NCBI GenBank assembly: GCA_022813625.1
Contig: JAKLMB010000040.1
Coordinates: 124,001 to 188,000 of the forward strand
DNA from: Aaosphaeria pasadenensis
Lineage: Eukaryota; Ascomycota; Dothideomycetes; Pleosporales
DNA: 64,000 nt
Direction: 5' to 3'
This document shows positions 32,896-46,715 of the stretch, piece after piece (position 1 is the stretch's first letter; each line of letters starts with the position of its first letter). A model generated the notes under the pieces. That model was not told the origin of the DNA. It did no database searches and saw nothing but the letters and a program-made list of their open reading frames with translations. A program made the translations under genes and the position numbers.

Positions 32896-35177
32896 TGACC
32901 TCATCATCTGTCGATGTGAGGTTAACTTTCCGAAACCAAGATGTTTTCCGTAATTGTGGCCTTACTCCCATGGAACTACATAGATTGGCAGTGAAGGAAC
33001 ATGAGCCCTGCATGGAATATTGATATCAGCCTACGAGTACCATGGATTGAACGGCAAGCAGAATGAATGTAAGATGTCGAAGTCGGGGCATGTGTCTTGC
33101 TTGTTTGTGGTTCGGGAATACGAAGAAAGGACACTGCAGTCTTATCAAGTTCCTGTACCCGATCATGTCTTATAATTCACACAGAACTTCTCTAAGCAGT
33201 GTTGGACGTGAGCCGACACAGATGGAGATGCCTGCAATGGCTGGTCTTGTATTTTCACTGGACGGATAACATTACCATAAACCAGCGATGAACTCAATCC
33301 CATCTCAATCAGTATGACACTAATTAAAGTCAAGTCTTTCAGACGTCTACTTTCTTCTCCCCTCATGTGTATGTGAACATGAAAGAGAAGTGAAATGTGA
33401 AGAATGGGAATTATTAATTCTTAAATTGAATATTAGGATATGTACTAAAGATCCAAAAGCATCAACTGAGAACTTCTAACCATTTACCCAGAAAGCACCA
33501 TAATCTGACCCCATCATCTCCGTGATTTTTCTATCTGAGCTAAATGATTAATAGACAAGCGTACACACAATCGTGGATAGCACGACCGGAATCACACCCT
33601 CCTCTAATATATGCAATATGTACGTACGCACAGCTGCACCACCACCACGCATATCCGCACCTACATCTCGTCGCCCCCTGCCCCCTTCATCCTCTCCCCA
33701 CCCATCCATCCTTCTCGCACTTCGAATCCTTTCTCCTCAGCGTCCTCGGCCAAAGAAAACTGCATCCTGGACGCGCGAGAAATCCAGGGCGGCACGACGA
33801 CACGAGGGGCGTCACGACTGTGCCACACTCCTACATTAGGTACCTACCCAACGAAATTTGAAGGCGCCGAGGTTCCGATCAGTCTGAAACCGGGAAAAAA
33901 AGGAAAAGACGCAGAGAAGGATGAGAAGGGTGAAGAAATAATAGCAGGCTAAATTAAACAAAATAGGTACAAACAATTGGCGTGCGTGAAACACCAACAA
34001 CCACTCAGATCCTACGATCTGACGAAGAATTATCCAAATTCGATCGATGGGGGCACAGGATTAATCGTGATTGGAAGGGGGAAGGGGGACTTGCACATGC
34101 CGCCCGTTTTTTCTATTTTATTCTTGGGCTCTGATTGATGTCTGAGGTCCACCCCCGGACTTTTTGGTTTTGTTGGGGGATGGTAAGTTCAGACCTTGTA
34201 AGATTGTTTGTAATGGTACGAGTAGGTAGACACGGAGTACCCAGGAAGCCAGTGGGCGTGATAAACCAGTGCTAGCAATATCGGCGGGTGATATCGAGAA
34301 GCGAGGAACGAGCGCGCCCATGCACGAACGCACGCATGCATGCATGTAATGTGACGAGAACGTGATATCCGCACAGAGAGGAGGAAAAAAACAGTTGGGA
34401 AAGTCGAACACATTGCGCTAGACCTGCAGACCACGTACCGGGGAACGGGGTCCTAGTTTGGAAGGTACATGATAGATTGCATCCGAATACTTTTGACGGC
34501 TCGGCGGGCTGGGGGGATGGAGAGACAGGCAGGCCGGCAGGCGAAGCGAGGAAAATGGCGTTGGGCGTGATTACGCGGGGGGATTGATGGGCACGATGAA
34601 GAAGACGTGGAGTTTAGGCTGGAGAGGAGAGAAGAGGCGTGTTTACGCGTTATTTGCTGGCTGCGGTATCTGACCATGGTGGCCGTTATTTTGATAATGT
34701 TTCTTTGTTCACTTGTGCAGTGCAGTGCAGCGCATAAACGAGACGGGCATGCAAGAGCGGGAAAGAAGTGGGGTCATATCAGATTGTTTTATTATGCTGC
34801 ATAATAGAGCGAATGCTTCTTTCGACGTGGCGAGCTGATGTGTAGTCAAACGGTCTTGCCGGCCGTTGGAGGCTGAAGTAGCTACTCTACTGTGTAGGTT
34901 TCAATTGGCGAGGATTTCGAGCAATGGGGTGTGCGAATCGGTCGTAATCTTAGCTTGATTCAGGGACGTTGGTAACGTATATGAAGAGGCCAAGATGGTA
35001 AACCGTAAGCCCAACCAGCGCTTCGATGCGACGATATGTGGCGTTTCGCGCAGCTCCGTCCGTCTAATCCGTCCAAATCTTTTGATCCTGGACTGTGGAG
35101 TGAATCGTCCTTCATCTCAGTATCTTTGGATACCCGCCATCGTGCCTGCCTGGATCCTCCGCGGGGCGTTTATGGAT
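32896..35177. other. Long intergenic region
   Basis: No gene recognised in 2.3 kb between the 3' ends of the F-box-like gene (+) and the cochaperone gene (-). Short open frames on both strands lack protein-like composition. One ACGGAGTA motif lies at 34232-34239 and a GCATGCAT run near 34330. A small unrecognised gene or non-coding RNA could be missed. Confidence 0.5.
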
Positions 35178-36460
35178 TCATGATGGCTTTCTCCGCTTGA
35201 ACTCGTCTATCCATTCGCTTGCCCTTTCCTTTGGCACCACGTTGATCTTGATCAATCCATCCACAATCTCGACTTTGCCAGAGGCAAGGATCTTTCCTAG
35301 AGACATTTTCTTACCCACTTTTATGAGCCCACCAGCTATTGTCTCCATGTATGCCTCGACCTTGTCCAAAGTATAGGCTTGCTCTGTGTCCCAGGGTACA
35401 GGCAGAATATACTCAAGGTGCTGATCAAGCTTCTCCTTCTCGGAGAACGCTTTGACGAAGTCTGATTGGGAATGGAGTGGATACAATAGAATGACTGGGA
35501 AGGAAAGAGTAGAACTCGGGTCCATTGAGTTCTCCAGTTTCACAGCTGCATCCTCGAGATCCGGCGCCTGGTCTGTAGACCTGGTAAGTATGCCTCGACT
35601 CTTCAGGGCTAATGTGAGGGTGGCTTTTTCTGACGCAGCCTTCTCCTCTCGTTCTTTCCGGGCTTTGGCCAGAGCATCTAGATACGAGCCGCGGGCAGCG
35701 ATCTTGGTGGAGAGCGTTTTCAGGGCTGCATTGGTACCGTCAATTTCAAGGCCCCTCGTGCAGGCGTCTGTGGCTTCGGGCAACTTGTCAAGTGCCAGAC
35801 ATGCTTGTGCAGAACGATACAGAGCTTTCACGTTGCTAGGGTTCAGCCGAAGGGTGGAAGCACAATCCTGTATGCATGAACGATAATTTTCTAGATCTTG
35901 ACGTTAGTGCAACGTCTATAAGAATGAGGCTTCATCGAATCTGTGATGACAAAGAACTCGCTCATGAACATCGTGATGTAGAAATTGCGGCACAACTTAC
36001 TCTTCTCTAGGTTACATAGTGCTCGGTTAACATAGCAGGCTTCCTCGATCTGCTTTTCTTTCTTGGCTTCTTCCTCTTCATCCACCTCAATCTCATAGAT
36101 CTGTGGCTCGTCCTCGGGATCCGGCTCTTGAGGCGGCGCTTTCAGCGCAGCAATAGCTTTGTCATAGAACTCCTTTGCATCCGTCCATTGTTTGGCGCGC
36201 GCGCACTCATTTCCTTGCTGACGGAAATTCTCTGCTACCTCTGCCTTTGTTCCCTCATATGCTAGTGCCTTTAGAGCTTCCAGATGGATGTTCTCACCTC
36301 CCTCGCCGTCGGTCTCATCGAGCGTCGACATAAAAAGAGGCAGACGATTCATCTCTTTAATGACTTCATCGACACCTTGATGCTTGATCTCTGCCATCGC
36401 CGGCGGAAGATCTGCAGATGCCGCCTCGGAAGGCCCATTTTCAATCTTGCTTGAAGCCAT
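35178..36460 (-). CDS. CNS1: Hsp90/Hsp70 TPR cochaperone Cns1/TTC4
   Basis: Links Hsp90 and Hsp70 and helps translation elongation factor folding; cytosolic. Two exons, 36001-36460 and 35178-35890, with a 110-nt intron (35891-36000); 390 aa, as in fungal Cns1. N-terminal motif LPLFMSTLDETDG (about residues 40-52) matches the Cns1/TTC4 family. TPR helices run over about 75-245 (AENFRQQGNECARAKQW, YVNRALCNLEK, NVKALYRSAQACLALDK), with an acidic insert (EIEVDEEEEAKKEK). The C-terminal wheel domain begins near 285 and includes PVPWDTEQ and the end DEFKRRKPS. The ATG at 36460 is the first in frame. Downstream of the start lies a long gene-free interval on the other side. Confidence 0.94.
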
Positions 36461-39400
36461 ATTTTCCTGGAGTCCCAAATGAAAAAGTGAGGCGCTGATC
36501 ACTGGTGCCTTTCAAATGCTCGAAGTTGTGATATTGGGCACTAGTGTTAAACTTCTCTTCGCTTAAGGTCCATGGCCTGAGGAAGGATGCGTCAGTAGGT
36601 CCCGCGCCATCACGTGACCATTGTTGACTTCCTTACCTGGCAATTTTTCTCAGTCGACTGACGCTACAAGTAGTGCGGCTGCTAAACTGTATTGTCCTTA
36701 TCGTTGACTTTACTTGGAAGTTAATCGTCTCATGGAGCAATGCTAGAGGGGAGATTTGAATGACTATGACAAATGGGAGGCTCACCCGGTGTATCAGACT
36801 TTTGTGGTCAGGCAGGAACTCAGTCTCTCCTTGTACCCAACAATTGCCACAAGTGTACTCCGTCCAACGAATCGAAAGACGCATTGCTGGTCGACTGGAT
36901 AGCTTTCATTTGCAAAGACTGTTACTTGCCTAACATGGCCACCGAAATGCAACCTGGTCACACAGTACGGGAAGCTGTAGTAGTGGTAGCGTTACTCACT
37001 CGGCAATGATCCTGCTGCACTCCTCTCATTTTCGTGAACGGAAGGTGGATCTACAACTACGTACTCGCCGAGCTGCATCCATCGACATCGACACAGGGGT
37101 CCAGGTCTGCATGAACGCACCCAGAAATATCTGCTTGCCCAGGAGTGTGGGATGAGGGTCTCTGCTTGTCGGTTTGGATTCGGAGTCAAGTCCGACAACG
37201 AGTTCCAAGGGACGAAGCGTGACGTGTTGTTTGAGCCAAAGCGTGGTATTTATTTTGAGCACGCAGGGTGTACTGAGGTTGTTTGGTGAGGACATCGGTC
37301 TCGCACCTGGACAAGCACTGGCGCTGAACGTGCACCTGTACGCGTTCGCAACACAACGTACGCTATCGAGCAGCAAATAATCCCGAATCCATTTCCGCAG
37401 GTCCCGCAGCCAGCTGACAGCCACCTTCTAACAGCTTTTTACTAGTACTGAGCTGCGCACGACGTATACGACTCAGCGGGAGGTACGATATTGGAGCTAC
37501 AAGTTCCCGTGTTTCTCAATTCGGACCAGACTGCACCCGTCGTACTCTACAGTCTTTACAAACAATACACATACTGTCTAGACTATCTACAAGTAGGCAG
37601 AGTGGGAGAGAGCATGTGTCAGTCCTCAGCAACGCTCATCTGCTGTCAGCCCTGACTAGGAAAGCTCATGGCCGATCCTATATGCCCACTTTGCTGTTGA
37701 CTCGAGTAGTTGCGGTTCCTGGGAACGTTGTTAACCTGAAAAGACATGGGAATGATGCAAAGCCCCCAAACAGGAAATGTGGGTGGGTTTTTATTGTCTG
37801 CATTGGTTTTGCCTTCTCATGGCCCTGGGATCGATACGGTAGGGAGACGGTATAGCATTACAGCTAAAGACCACGATAGCTAAGGGCCAGTGGGCTGAGA
37901 GAACAGGATATCCCTTCTCTCCCCTCTTCCTCCTGTCATGTTGCAGGTTTGGTCGAGATAGGAAGTGATGTCTCGGTATCTGCAATGGTGAGCAAGACGA
38001 CACGTCAACAGACCAAATGTTTTTCATTTCGCGAAATGTCAAGTCGTATGGCGATAGCGCGTAATAAGTCAATGGTAGATCAGATCGACTAAAGACTTAA
38101 AGAACCGACAAATGAAAATCACCGACCTCGGCTGCCCGATCACGACTTGATCACGTCCCAAAGGGAAGTGTCAGGAGGTTGGCACACACGCACGACTAGT
38201 GGAGCAAAACGAGCCGCGAGCAACAACAGCCTAGGCGCAGCGGCGCAGACGGATAGGAGGCTGAAACCCTATCACGCCTCAGGCTGTTGGTAGCGTTGTG
38301 ACTACTGTGTTGTGCTCAACGCCCCCGGGGAGTTTTTCTACGCATTTGTTCATTTCGCAAATTGCCATTATCTGCCGCTCGATCAAGAATAAAGTCTGGG
38401 CAACAACGGGAAAGAACCGTCATCGAGCTCGTTGTTGTACATACATTCAGCGGCGGATGAAGTGATCTCGCACGCGACACGAGGAGTGGCTCACGAGCTG
38501 TCACACAACGTAACTATGTACCTCGTTACGCCCGTTGGACGACAACATGTGCTTCTCCAGCATTGCCTATCATGGACATCGTTACAAGTCTGCGGGAAGC
38601 AGTCACAACGTTCGAACGACTTCGTTGTGTAGCACCGTAGCCGTGTGATGCCTCGATCATTGCTATTTCTCTCATTCCGTTTCTGTCAATTGCTCCTTAC
38701 CCTTTAACTTCCACCCCCCACTGGGCCTCAACCCAGATTGGTTAGGCGAATTCACGGATGGGGATAGGGTAGATTTTGTGCCTGGCTCAGGGTCATGAAA
38801 TTCTCGTGCATTGTATGATTATTTGCAGGCCAATTGCGCTGGGGATTGTTCCTGATAGGCCTACCTCGACTTTTTTTTCTCGCTATTCTTCGTCCTTTGC
38901 AACCCTTGTACGTTGCATCCCCTATCAACCTTGTCCTTTCACACGCTCAAAGTACAGGACTGTGGCCGGACAGGTGAAAACGTATCAACACCTAGGCCAT
39001 GTACGGAGCATATTTACCTAAATCCCTTGCAGCCCCTGATTGCTCTACCCTTCCTCTTCCCCACCCGCAGAACGCCAATGAGCATGGGATCCCACTGCTG
39101 CGGGTCTCGGATGGAAGACACGGACAGCGCAATGTCTATCCAGCGACGTGTGCTCATCTCTTCCCACGCCGCTTCCACTGCCACTACTGCGTGCTCGCGA
39201 GTGTGCATAAGCGGTACGGCAAACGCACTACTGTGCAACCTCCCTCCACCAGAAACGAATGCATTACCGGCCATCATTATTGCTCCAGCATGGTGCAGCA
39301 TTGACCAAGCCTGAAAGAAACCAGCGTCGAACCAGCATCGTCCTTGTGCTCCATGGCAAATTTGATATGGGGTGAATGGTTCTCATTCGTCGTGAGCATA

Positions 39401-40465
39401 CGGCCCTTGTCCGTTCTTCCACCGTCCCGTCTCCGCAGAACCAGGCCGGCCGCCTGTCTGCTCTGGCTCCCGTACCAAATTGTGCATGAACGAAGCTACG
39501 GATCAGCACATTCAATGCTCTTCCCTGCCCAAGCTGTACACTTTTACAGCCCGCCAGTTCCCTCCCCTCTTTCTGCTTCACATCTACCCTTCGGCTTCAT
39601 TCCTCGAGGCAATTGCTCTATTATCCTTCTTTCTCTTTCTAACTCCCTCCTAACCCTATCCTATCCTGTGCTATCCTATTCAATCCTACTACTCACAATC
39701 CTTTAGAAACACACCAGGTAGTCCTCTTCATTGACGCGTCTATCTTCGTGTCTTTTCGACTTCTGCTTCGTCCACTTGTGGCATTACTTGATCGATCCCA
39801 TCATTACACTACTTGTTTCCAACGTACGATTCTCATATTCTATTTTCTCATACTCAATCGCAGACAAAGCAACCAGCATATGACCCAGGGGCCGTGCTGA
39901 TTTTTCTCTGCACAACCTCGTCATATCTATACCTGGATTGTGAGTACAATGCGTAGTTCATAGGGCCCCATTGCAGACCCTCCTCAGTCCACATAGCATA
40001 CGTCAATCTAGTGGTCCATGGGTTCCTTGTTCTTCGCTCCTTTTCTAACCCTCGGCCTAGGACTCAAGTTTACATTCTTCTTGTACTCTTGGATACTTTC
40101 ACATCACGCTGCAGGGATCCATTGCAGCTCCAGGCACAATTTGCATTTCAAATAGTGTCACGCAACACCTGGGGTGACATATCCTTCTGATACAGGAGCT
40201 GTTCTGCCCTCCATCTAAAGGTCTATTACGAGACAAGCAAGCCGTCCTTTCGGCCCGGGAGGCAAATACGTTGCACCAAGTACGTTGTGAATGCTTGCCA
40301 AAGACCAACACCACAGCTTTCTGAATACCTTCTGATTCCTGTAGACATGAATTAGATTCCACGCATTATTGCCACGACGTTGTGGTTCACTGTTACGCGA
40401 GTCGACGACTAGTCTCCCTCTTTATATGATACTCTGTTGGCGATCTCTTCGTCACTGACTTCAAC
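36461..40465. other. 4-kb gene-free region upstream of the PH-domain gene
   Basis: No recognisable gene on either strand. Contains the promoter of the cochaperone gene at the left. The right 1.5 kb is pyrimidine-rich (CCTATCC repeats near 39650-39690) and may be a long, possibly spliced, 5' leader of the PH-domain gene. One TACTCCGT motif lies at 36856-36863. A rapidly evolving gene could be hidden. Confidence 0.5.
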
Positions 40466-43400
40466 ATGGCCTCCGAATACTTCTCCGATAATGAGATCTT
40501 CATCAGCAACCAACCTCTACCATCACCCGTCGATACACCCTATGCATCTCTATCGCGTCGCACGTCAAGATACGGTACGCCTGCGAGCGAGATGCCACCT
40601 TCTCCAGCACCATTCCCTCCCGACCCCTTTGATGTGGGCAATGATAATGAAAACGAAGAAATATCTCCTCTCGATCCTCGTAGATTCACACCCACACTGC
40701 ACGCCTCGCTTGTGTCTGAAATACTTAACCTGAGGAGGGAACTGGACTCTAAGCACAAGGTCATCGAGGATTTGGAGACGGATCTTCTGGCCACCCGCGA
40801 TGAAAACGCTTCCCTGGCAGATCAATTCAATTCGAGTACACGCGAAAACGATGCTGTGAAACGGCAACTTCAACAATTGGAGAACGGAACACTGTCAGCT
40901 CTCGAGGAGATAGCTGGTGAACGAGACAAGGCGCAGGAGGCGAACTCGGACTTGAAAGAGAAACTCGAAACCATACAGAAGAAGCTACGGGGCCAAGAAG
41001 ATGATTCTACGCGCGTTCATGACATGTGGGCGCGAGAGAAGGAAGTCTGGGCTGGCGAAAAAAGGACCCTGGAACGGCGAGTCCATGTGTCGGAGAGCCG
41101 TCTGAAAATGCTGCTCGACGAGATCGCCATGCAGGAGGCCGCCCAAGAAGAGCTCGGACAGGACAGCGAAGTCGAGGATTTGCCTAGAGACAGCGGGTTG
41201 GGCCACGAGAGTGACACTGCTAGCATACGTTCATCACCCCAACGACGACCCTCTACCAGAGTCGCGAGACATTCAAGGAACCACAGCAGTGGAAGTTATC
41301 GAAGTATCGGACGTAGCTACCGTATGTCGCTCATGAGCGGGACAGGTTCTGAAGGCCACGGACGTCTCAACGGTCTGAGTCTGGCAGATGAGCTAGTATT
41401 CGACGAAGAAGAGGAAGACCTGGGAGACCTTGAATTGGATTCGGACGACTTTCCTGAACATGAGATGCGCGCAAGGCGAGCACTGGAGTCGCGGCAATCG
41501 ATGTATCCGGACGAAAAGGCGAAACGTATCCTTGGTCTCAGTATGGAGAACCAGCAAGCCGACAACAAGGATCCCCAGCCTACAGTTGAACAGTCCGAAC
41601 TCCCCAAGACCAACGGTCATGTATCTCATACAAACAATTCGTCTCTTACCATCTCGCCAAACGGCCTGAGCCTGATCTTCCCGCCCACTCTGCCCCAGTA
41701 TGTCGACACTGGCGTACAGCCATCACCCCCGTCATCTCCGACACGACCGGACTCATCTGCCTCGATGTCACATACTTTGAAGGGCAACGACTCGACTCTT
41801 TCTATTTCAGATGTGGAGGCCAACCAAAGCCGGAAGCGCGTTTCTGTACCTGGCAGTTCAGGGACTCAACAATTTGCACCGTCGCCGCCGCCGCCACCAA
41901 AGCTGCCCGCCCGTCTCACAACATCGACATCATGCCAAACTGTTGAGCAGCCGTTAAGCCCCCCGGCCACTCCCACCATTGTCAGTCCCAGCCTCCCGAC
42001 GCCAACAGCATCCGTCTTCAAGCCTGAAGTCGCCTCTATTGCTACACAGACAGATCTGGTTGATGAGATTAAAGAGACAGTCCTTGAGCTCAAAGTCGAG
42101 GCTGACGAAGAGAAAATCCCACCTCCAACACGTGCTGCTCCGCCGACGCCGATTTCAATCCCGTCGATCGCCATCCATGCACCCTCGTCTGCACCAAACT
42201 CGCCCAAAGAACCTATATTGCCTCCAGGAACTAAGACTACAGCCACTCAAACAACAGGCGATCTGATGTCGGTTCGCTCTTGCGGTATGCAGACTGAGCC
42301 GATTCGTATCGACCAACGCCCTGTGAAGCTTCCACCTCACCTTCTTCCCTCTGCCATCTCCTCCAAACCTGGTACACCGGAGCCCAAACAGGACCGCTCA
42401 TCCCAAAATGTCAACCGAAAGGATTCTCACAATCCCGATGGCCAGGAAAAGACCATTGCCGCCCCTACAGCACGCCAGGATCTTACCAGTCTTCTCGAAA
42501 AGGCTGCGCAGGGCAAGATCGAGGATTTCTACCCTGGAAACAACGACAATGGTCCTTTAGCTCGCAACAGGGACAGCATATTGACACGTCCTTTCAGGAC
42601 GAGCAGCTTGTTCGCCGGCTTCGATGGACCGTCATCTGACGAGGAAGAAGACGTGAACGGTGAGCTTAGCGATGATGAACAGCGGGGATACTCTACACCA
42701 ATGCTATCATCACGTAATGTGAAGAATGGCCGTGTATTCAACAGCCCGCCGACTCCTGTTCCCGAAGACAAAGAAGTCGTGTCTAAGTCACGTCCATCAG
42801 AAGACTCAGTGGCCTCGAGCAGAATACTGTCCAACCGCAGTTCATTGGAAAAGCCATCAAAGGTCGGGAAGCCAGTCCGAACGTCACTCTCTCGACAGCC
42901 CAGCATTCGCCGATCGGCTATGATTCATAATGGCACTGCTGCTCACATGCGATCTCGAAGCCCTAGCATCGGTAGCATTGGATCAATTCAGCACATCGCC
43001 AACGGATTCATCGGAACAGGCCAGCCGCCATTCCCTGTGCCGACTCGATCCAGCTCGCGCAACAAGCCCCTGAGCAAGAGTGAAGGCTCCCAAAGCCCAA
43101 CCCCGCGTAGCAGTGGCGCCTACCAGGGCCGAAGACCGTACGGAACCAGAGGTCACCAGCGCAAAGACAGCCTGCGGAAGGTACGATCTGCCGCAGTCAT
43201 TCCCAAGACCACGCGATCCCGCAGTCGATCGCCGTCTCTTCCGGAAACCCCAATGGAGCCTCCAAGTCCATCTCTGCCTCCTCTACCAACTGACATGATA
43301 ACTGGCCATCGCTTCGGTCACAGGCCTCAGCTATCCACCACTACCGCCAACACCGGCAACGGTTCTGGTGGCAGTCTTCACTCACAGACCAGCGTTGTGG

Positions 43401-44572
43401 ACGCCATTGCAGCCACCATGGTTGGAGAGTGGATGTGGAAGTACGTTCGCAAGAGGAAGACCTTTGGCGGACCTGAATCTTCTCCAGCAGATCCCATCCG
43501 TGCTGCAGATGAGGCTGCTGTCCTGACCAGCAACGGTGTTCGTCACAAGCGCTGGGTGTGGATATCACCATACGAGCGCTCGGTGCTCTGGAGCAGCAAG
43601 CAGCCGACTACGAGTTCTGCCCTCATTGGCAAGAGCGGACGTAAACGTGAGTTACTATTTTTCTTCCCGCTATAACATACTGACCTTTCCCGTGTAGTTA
43701 CGATCCAGTCTGTTCTCGACGTGGCCGACAACACCCCCGTTCCTAAGAATGCCGGCACAGAAGTGCTCTTCAACCGCTCCATTCTGATCCTAACACCAGC
43801 GCGCGCTCTCAAGTTCACAGCTGCTACGCGCGAACGCCATTACCTCTGGCTGACAGCTTTGTCATTCCTCGCTCATTCGAATGCGCCGATGCCTGAGATC
43901 AACCCAGCTCCGCCCGTTCCACCGCCAGCAGAAGAGATGGCACACAAGCCCTCGACCGCTACTCTTCGACGCTCGCACGTTCGTGACTCGGTCCGCCTGG
44001 CGAAGAACAAGGCAAACCCTGTTGCTCAGCGTTATGCTTCTCGTGCAGAGCCCATGCCTGACTTCTATTCCAGGCCTGGAGGAGGATTCGACGCGCCCGT
44101 TCCTGAATCCGCCAGCCCACCAGCCATCCGCCGCGGTCCTTACCACGGTCGAAAGAGGAGCTCCACTGGCCCAGGTGCCCCTCCTCCCAGCGTCCCGTAC
44201 CGTAGCTTTTCTCACCAAGCCGTCCCATCATTGTACTCGACAGGTTCTTCCGATCTGTACAGCAGCAATGTTCCCCCATCCGTTCCCTCGTCTGTGTATA
44301 ATCCACACAGCGCAATGGCCAGCACACGAACATCGGAAGCGAGCAGCTCCACACGACAACACTTCTTCGATTCCATGGGTACCGTGCGCATGGAAGCGTT
44401 CATCGATAACTCCCTTGGCGAGGACCCGCATAGACATGCGGCACCCAAAGTTCGAGGGCACCGACGACGAGGCAACAGTCAATGGAGCGCCAGCACCAAC
44501 GACCACCGAGCGACCGGCGGACTGAACGAGGAGCTCGCATATGAATCCAACGATCTCTTCCATGGATTTTAG
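40466..44572 (+). CDS. Num1/ApsA/Mcp5-type cortical PH-domain protein
   Basis: Cell-cortex anchor expected to hold dynein and so position nuclei or mitochondria. Two exons, 40466-43646 and 43698-44572, with a 51-nt intron (43647-43697); 1351 aa. Residues about 85-240 form a coiled coil (LNLRRELDSKHKVIEDLE onwards). Residues 250-980 are long Ser/Pro/Glu-rich disorder, with four Gln-Thr motifs resembling dynein light chain sites (see findings). A C-terminal PH domain of the Mcp5/Num1 type covers about 980-1120 (VGEWMWKYVRKRK, RHKRWVWISPYERSVLWSS, RSILILTPARALKFTA, RERHYLWLTALSFL); the intron falls within it. A Ser/Arg-rich tail follows. The N-terminal part is shorter than in yeast Num1, which has long repeats not seen here. 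PH binding to phosphoinositides is known for the family. Confidence 0.92.
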
Positions 44573-45874
44573 TTCGCAATTTCACGAATCCATGACGATC
44601 TACTCATGCACTCATGCTGTATGGACGATGCCGTGCGAACGAGCTGCTCGTTATCTATCGCGCCATACCAGCGCCTTCCGTTTCATTGCGACTGCATATT
44701 GCCTTCCCTGCATTGCATCAATTGTCAAAATCGTTATGTGACAAACCGAAAAGTCTTGCTTTTCTTCTCCCTGCACGATCAGCGTACAAGCGACAACGCA
44801 AGCGTGCATCTGTCTGCCAAAGTTTTCTTTTGTCCAATTTCCTTTTGGCCCGTAATTTCAGTGGCCTTTCTCTCTGCCATCCATCCGCTTCGAGCGGCGT
44901 TGCCTTCAAAGGCTAGATGCATTCCATGCGTTCACTCGCAGATTTCGTCCATCTACTTCGATCTACATGTTCTTTTAATCTTCTAATCTCTCATTGCATT
45001 TGAGCCCATTACAGCAATCTGGCGCCGATAGCTAGGCCCAGGATTTCGATACCCTTTGTTTCTTTATCTCTTTTCATCTCCTTTTTCATTTGTTTACCAC
45101 TGTCCTGACATCTCCAAGTTGATCAGTTTTGTTTTTGAGGAGCGGTTGGTCTGAATATAGGTGTTGGGAAGGTGGTGCTGGGAGGGACGATCGAGTCGAT
45201 CAGGTGGGCTTTGGCTATATCTATGGGTTTGGGGTTTGGATTGGTACGGCGTATTCGTAGTCTCCATAAGGACAACAGTGTAGTAACAATTGAGATAGTA
45301 TTGTTCAATCTCATCATCAAATCTAACTATAAGAGCATAAAATGCCATGCAGAGTTGTGAATCTTCCTACATGTGAATGTAGATGGAGTATTGTACATTC
45401 ATTGCCCATGCATCGCCATTATAAGCAACAATTAGCCCCTACACAATCCTCGTCCGATCGCATGTTATGTCCTAACTAGAACCCGAGTCGCTGTTGTTAT
45501 GTATTAGTGATTGATGCTGACGACCATCAATCAGATGAAATAACGCCGCCCTGCCTCGGCTCGCTAACCGCATAACGATTGACCATCGACTCGACTCGTC
45601 CAGCAACGACATTCGACGGGCTCCCAGCCATTTCCAACGACGAAAAGTGGGGTAGCTCTTCGCCGCGATCCCTCTAACTACCTTTAACTGCTCGACTTCC
45701 GTACATTTACCTTTAGGTAGCTGTAGCTGTTACTAACTCCAACCACATCTACCTTAATTCGAATCCCAGCGTAACAAAGTACCAACTTCTCTCAAGAACA
45801 GGTCCAGTTAGTCAAACATCCCTTTTGCGAAGTTAGAACAACAAAAATTAAAAGGTTCCTGACCCGTTGTAGCT
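44573..45874. other. Intergenic region
   Basis: No gene recognised between two co-oriented genes. Left half probably 3' UTR of the PH-domain gene; right half (45540-45870) promoter and leader of the next gene. Confidence 0.6.
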
Positions 45875-46562
45875 ATGTCATCGTTCGCCAAACACCCAAC
45901 GTTGCTGGCTGTTGCCGTCGCCCATGGCTTGCTTGGTCTGGGTCACACTGTATGAGCTTCCTCTTCGTTCTTTTCCCCTCTTTCTTCGGTTGTGCAATTC
46001 TAGGCCATTGGAAGGTTGTCTGTTGTACATGGTACCTATGTTACTTATGTATCAACGGCCATTCAAATTGCTTGGGTCGTTGCATTCATCATTTCTTGCA
46101 TCATATCGACTTGGATTACACCACATCAGATCACTTTGAATTGGAACATACGAATTCGAATTGAACCAATGCTAACCCACCCACCAGACCAAAGGCCTCG
46201 AGCAATTCTCCCACCCCTCCATCGACAAACTCCCCGTCACCCTCCGCGGCGCCGTGAAAGCCGGCTGGTACGAAGGCAGCGTCTTCTTCCTCATCGCTGG
46301 TATGTCTCTCCCAACCCATCCCATCCCATGGCCCATTCTTCCCCAACCCCTCTGACATTCGACAACAGGTCTCCTAAACTACAAATGGTCCCAGAGCGCC
46401 CTTGCCCTGGCGTCCGGTCCCGACAAGGCCATCGCGGCGCTGCTCACCGCGCTGCTGTTCGGCGCGGGCGCGAACTACTACCGCACGGGGGACAAGCCGA
46501 CGGGTGTGCTGCTTGCGGTTGTGGGCGCGCTTCAGGGGTGGGGTGCTAAGGGGGCGTTGTGA
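45875..46562 (+). CDS. Small multi-span membrane protein
   Basis: Three exons, 45875-45949, 46188-46299 and 46369-46562, with introns of 238 and 69 nt; 126 aa. Four hydrophobic helices are visible: residues about 8-22 (TLLAVAVAHGLLGLG), 50-64 (WYEGSVFFLIAGLLNY), 80-96 (AIAALLTALLFGAGANY) and 104-120 (GVLLAVVGALQGWGAKG). A conserved-looking loop lies between the first two (HTTKGLEQFSHP). The arrangement resembles small DoxX-like fungal integral membrane proteins; function unknown. The first intron is long for this genome, and an extra short exon inside it is possible, though the joined frame needs none. It is convergent with the PQ-loop gene, only 153 bp apart. Confidence 0.82.
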
Positions 46563-46715
46563 GGTCGTGAGGTGAGGAGAGGGAGGAAATAGGAGGGATG
46601 GTCGTCATTGTAGGTAATTATCAATCCTATGTTCAGCACGCAGGTGGACCAAACAATGGCACAGAGAGAATCCCCCAATCCAACATGAGCTGTCATAGCA
46701 GTACGTGACATTCAA

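Noticed and set aside
45765..45785. AATTCGAATCCCAGC resembling a tRNA T-loop
   Set aside because: No A box, anticodon arm or acceptor pairing could be found upstream, so it is not a tRNA gene.
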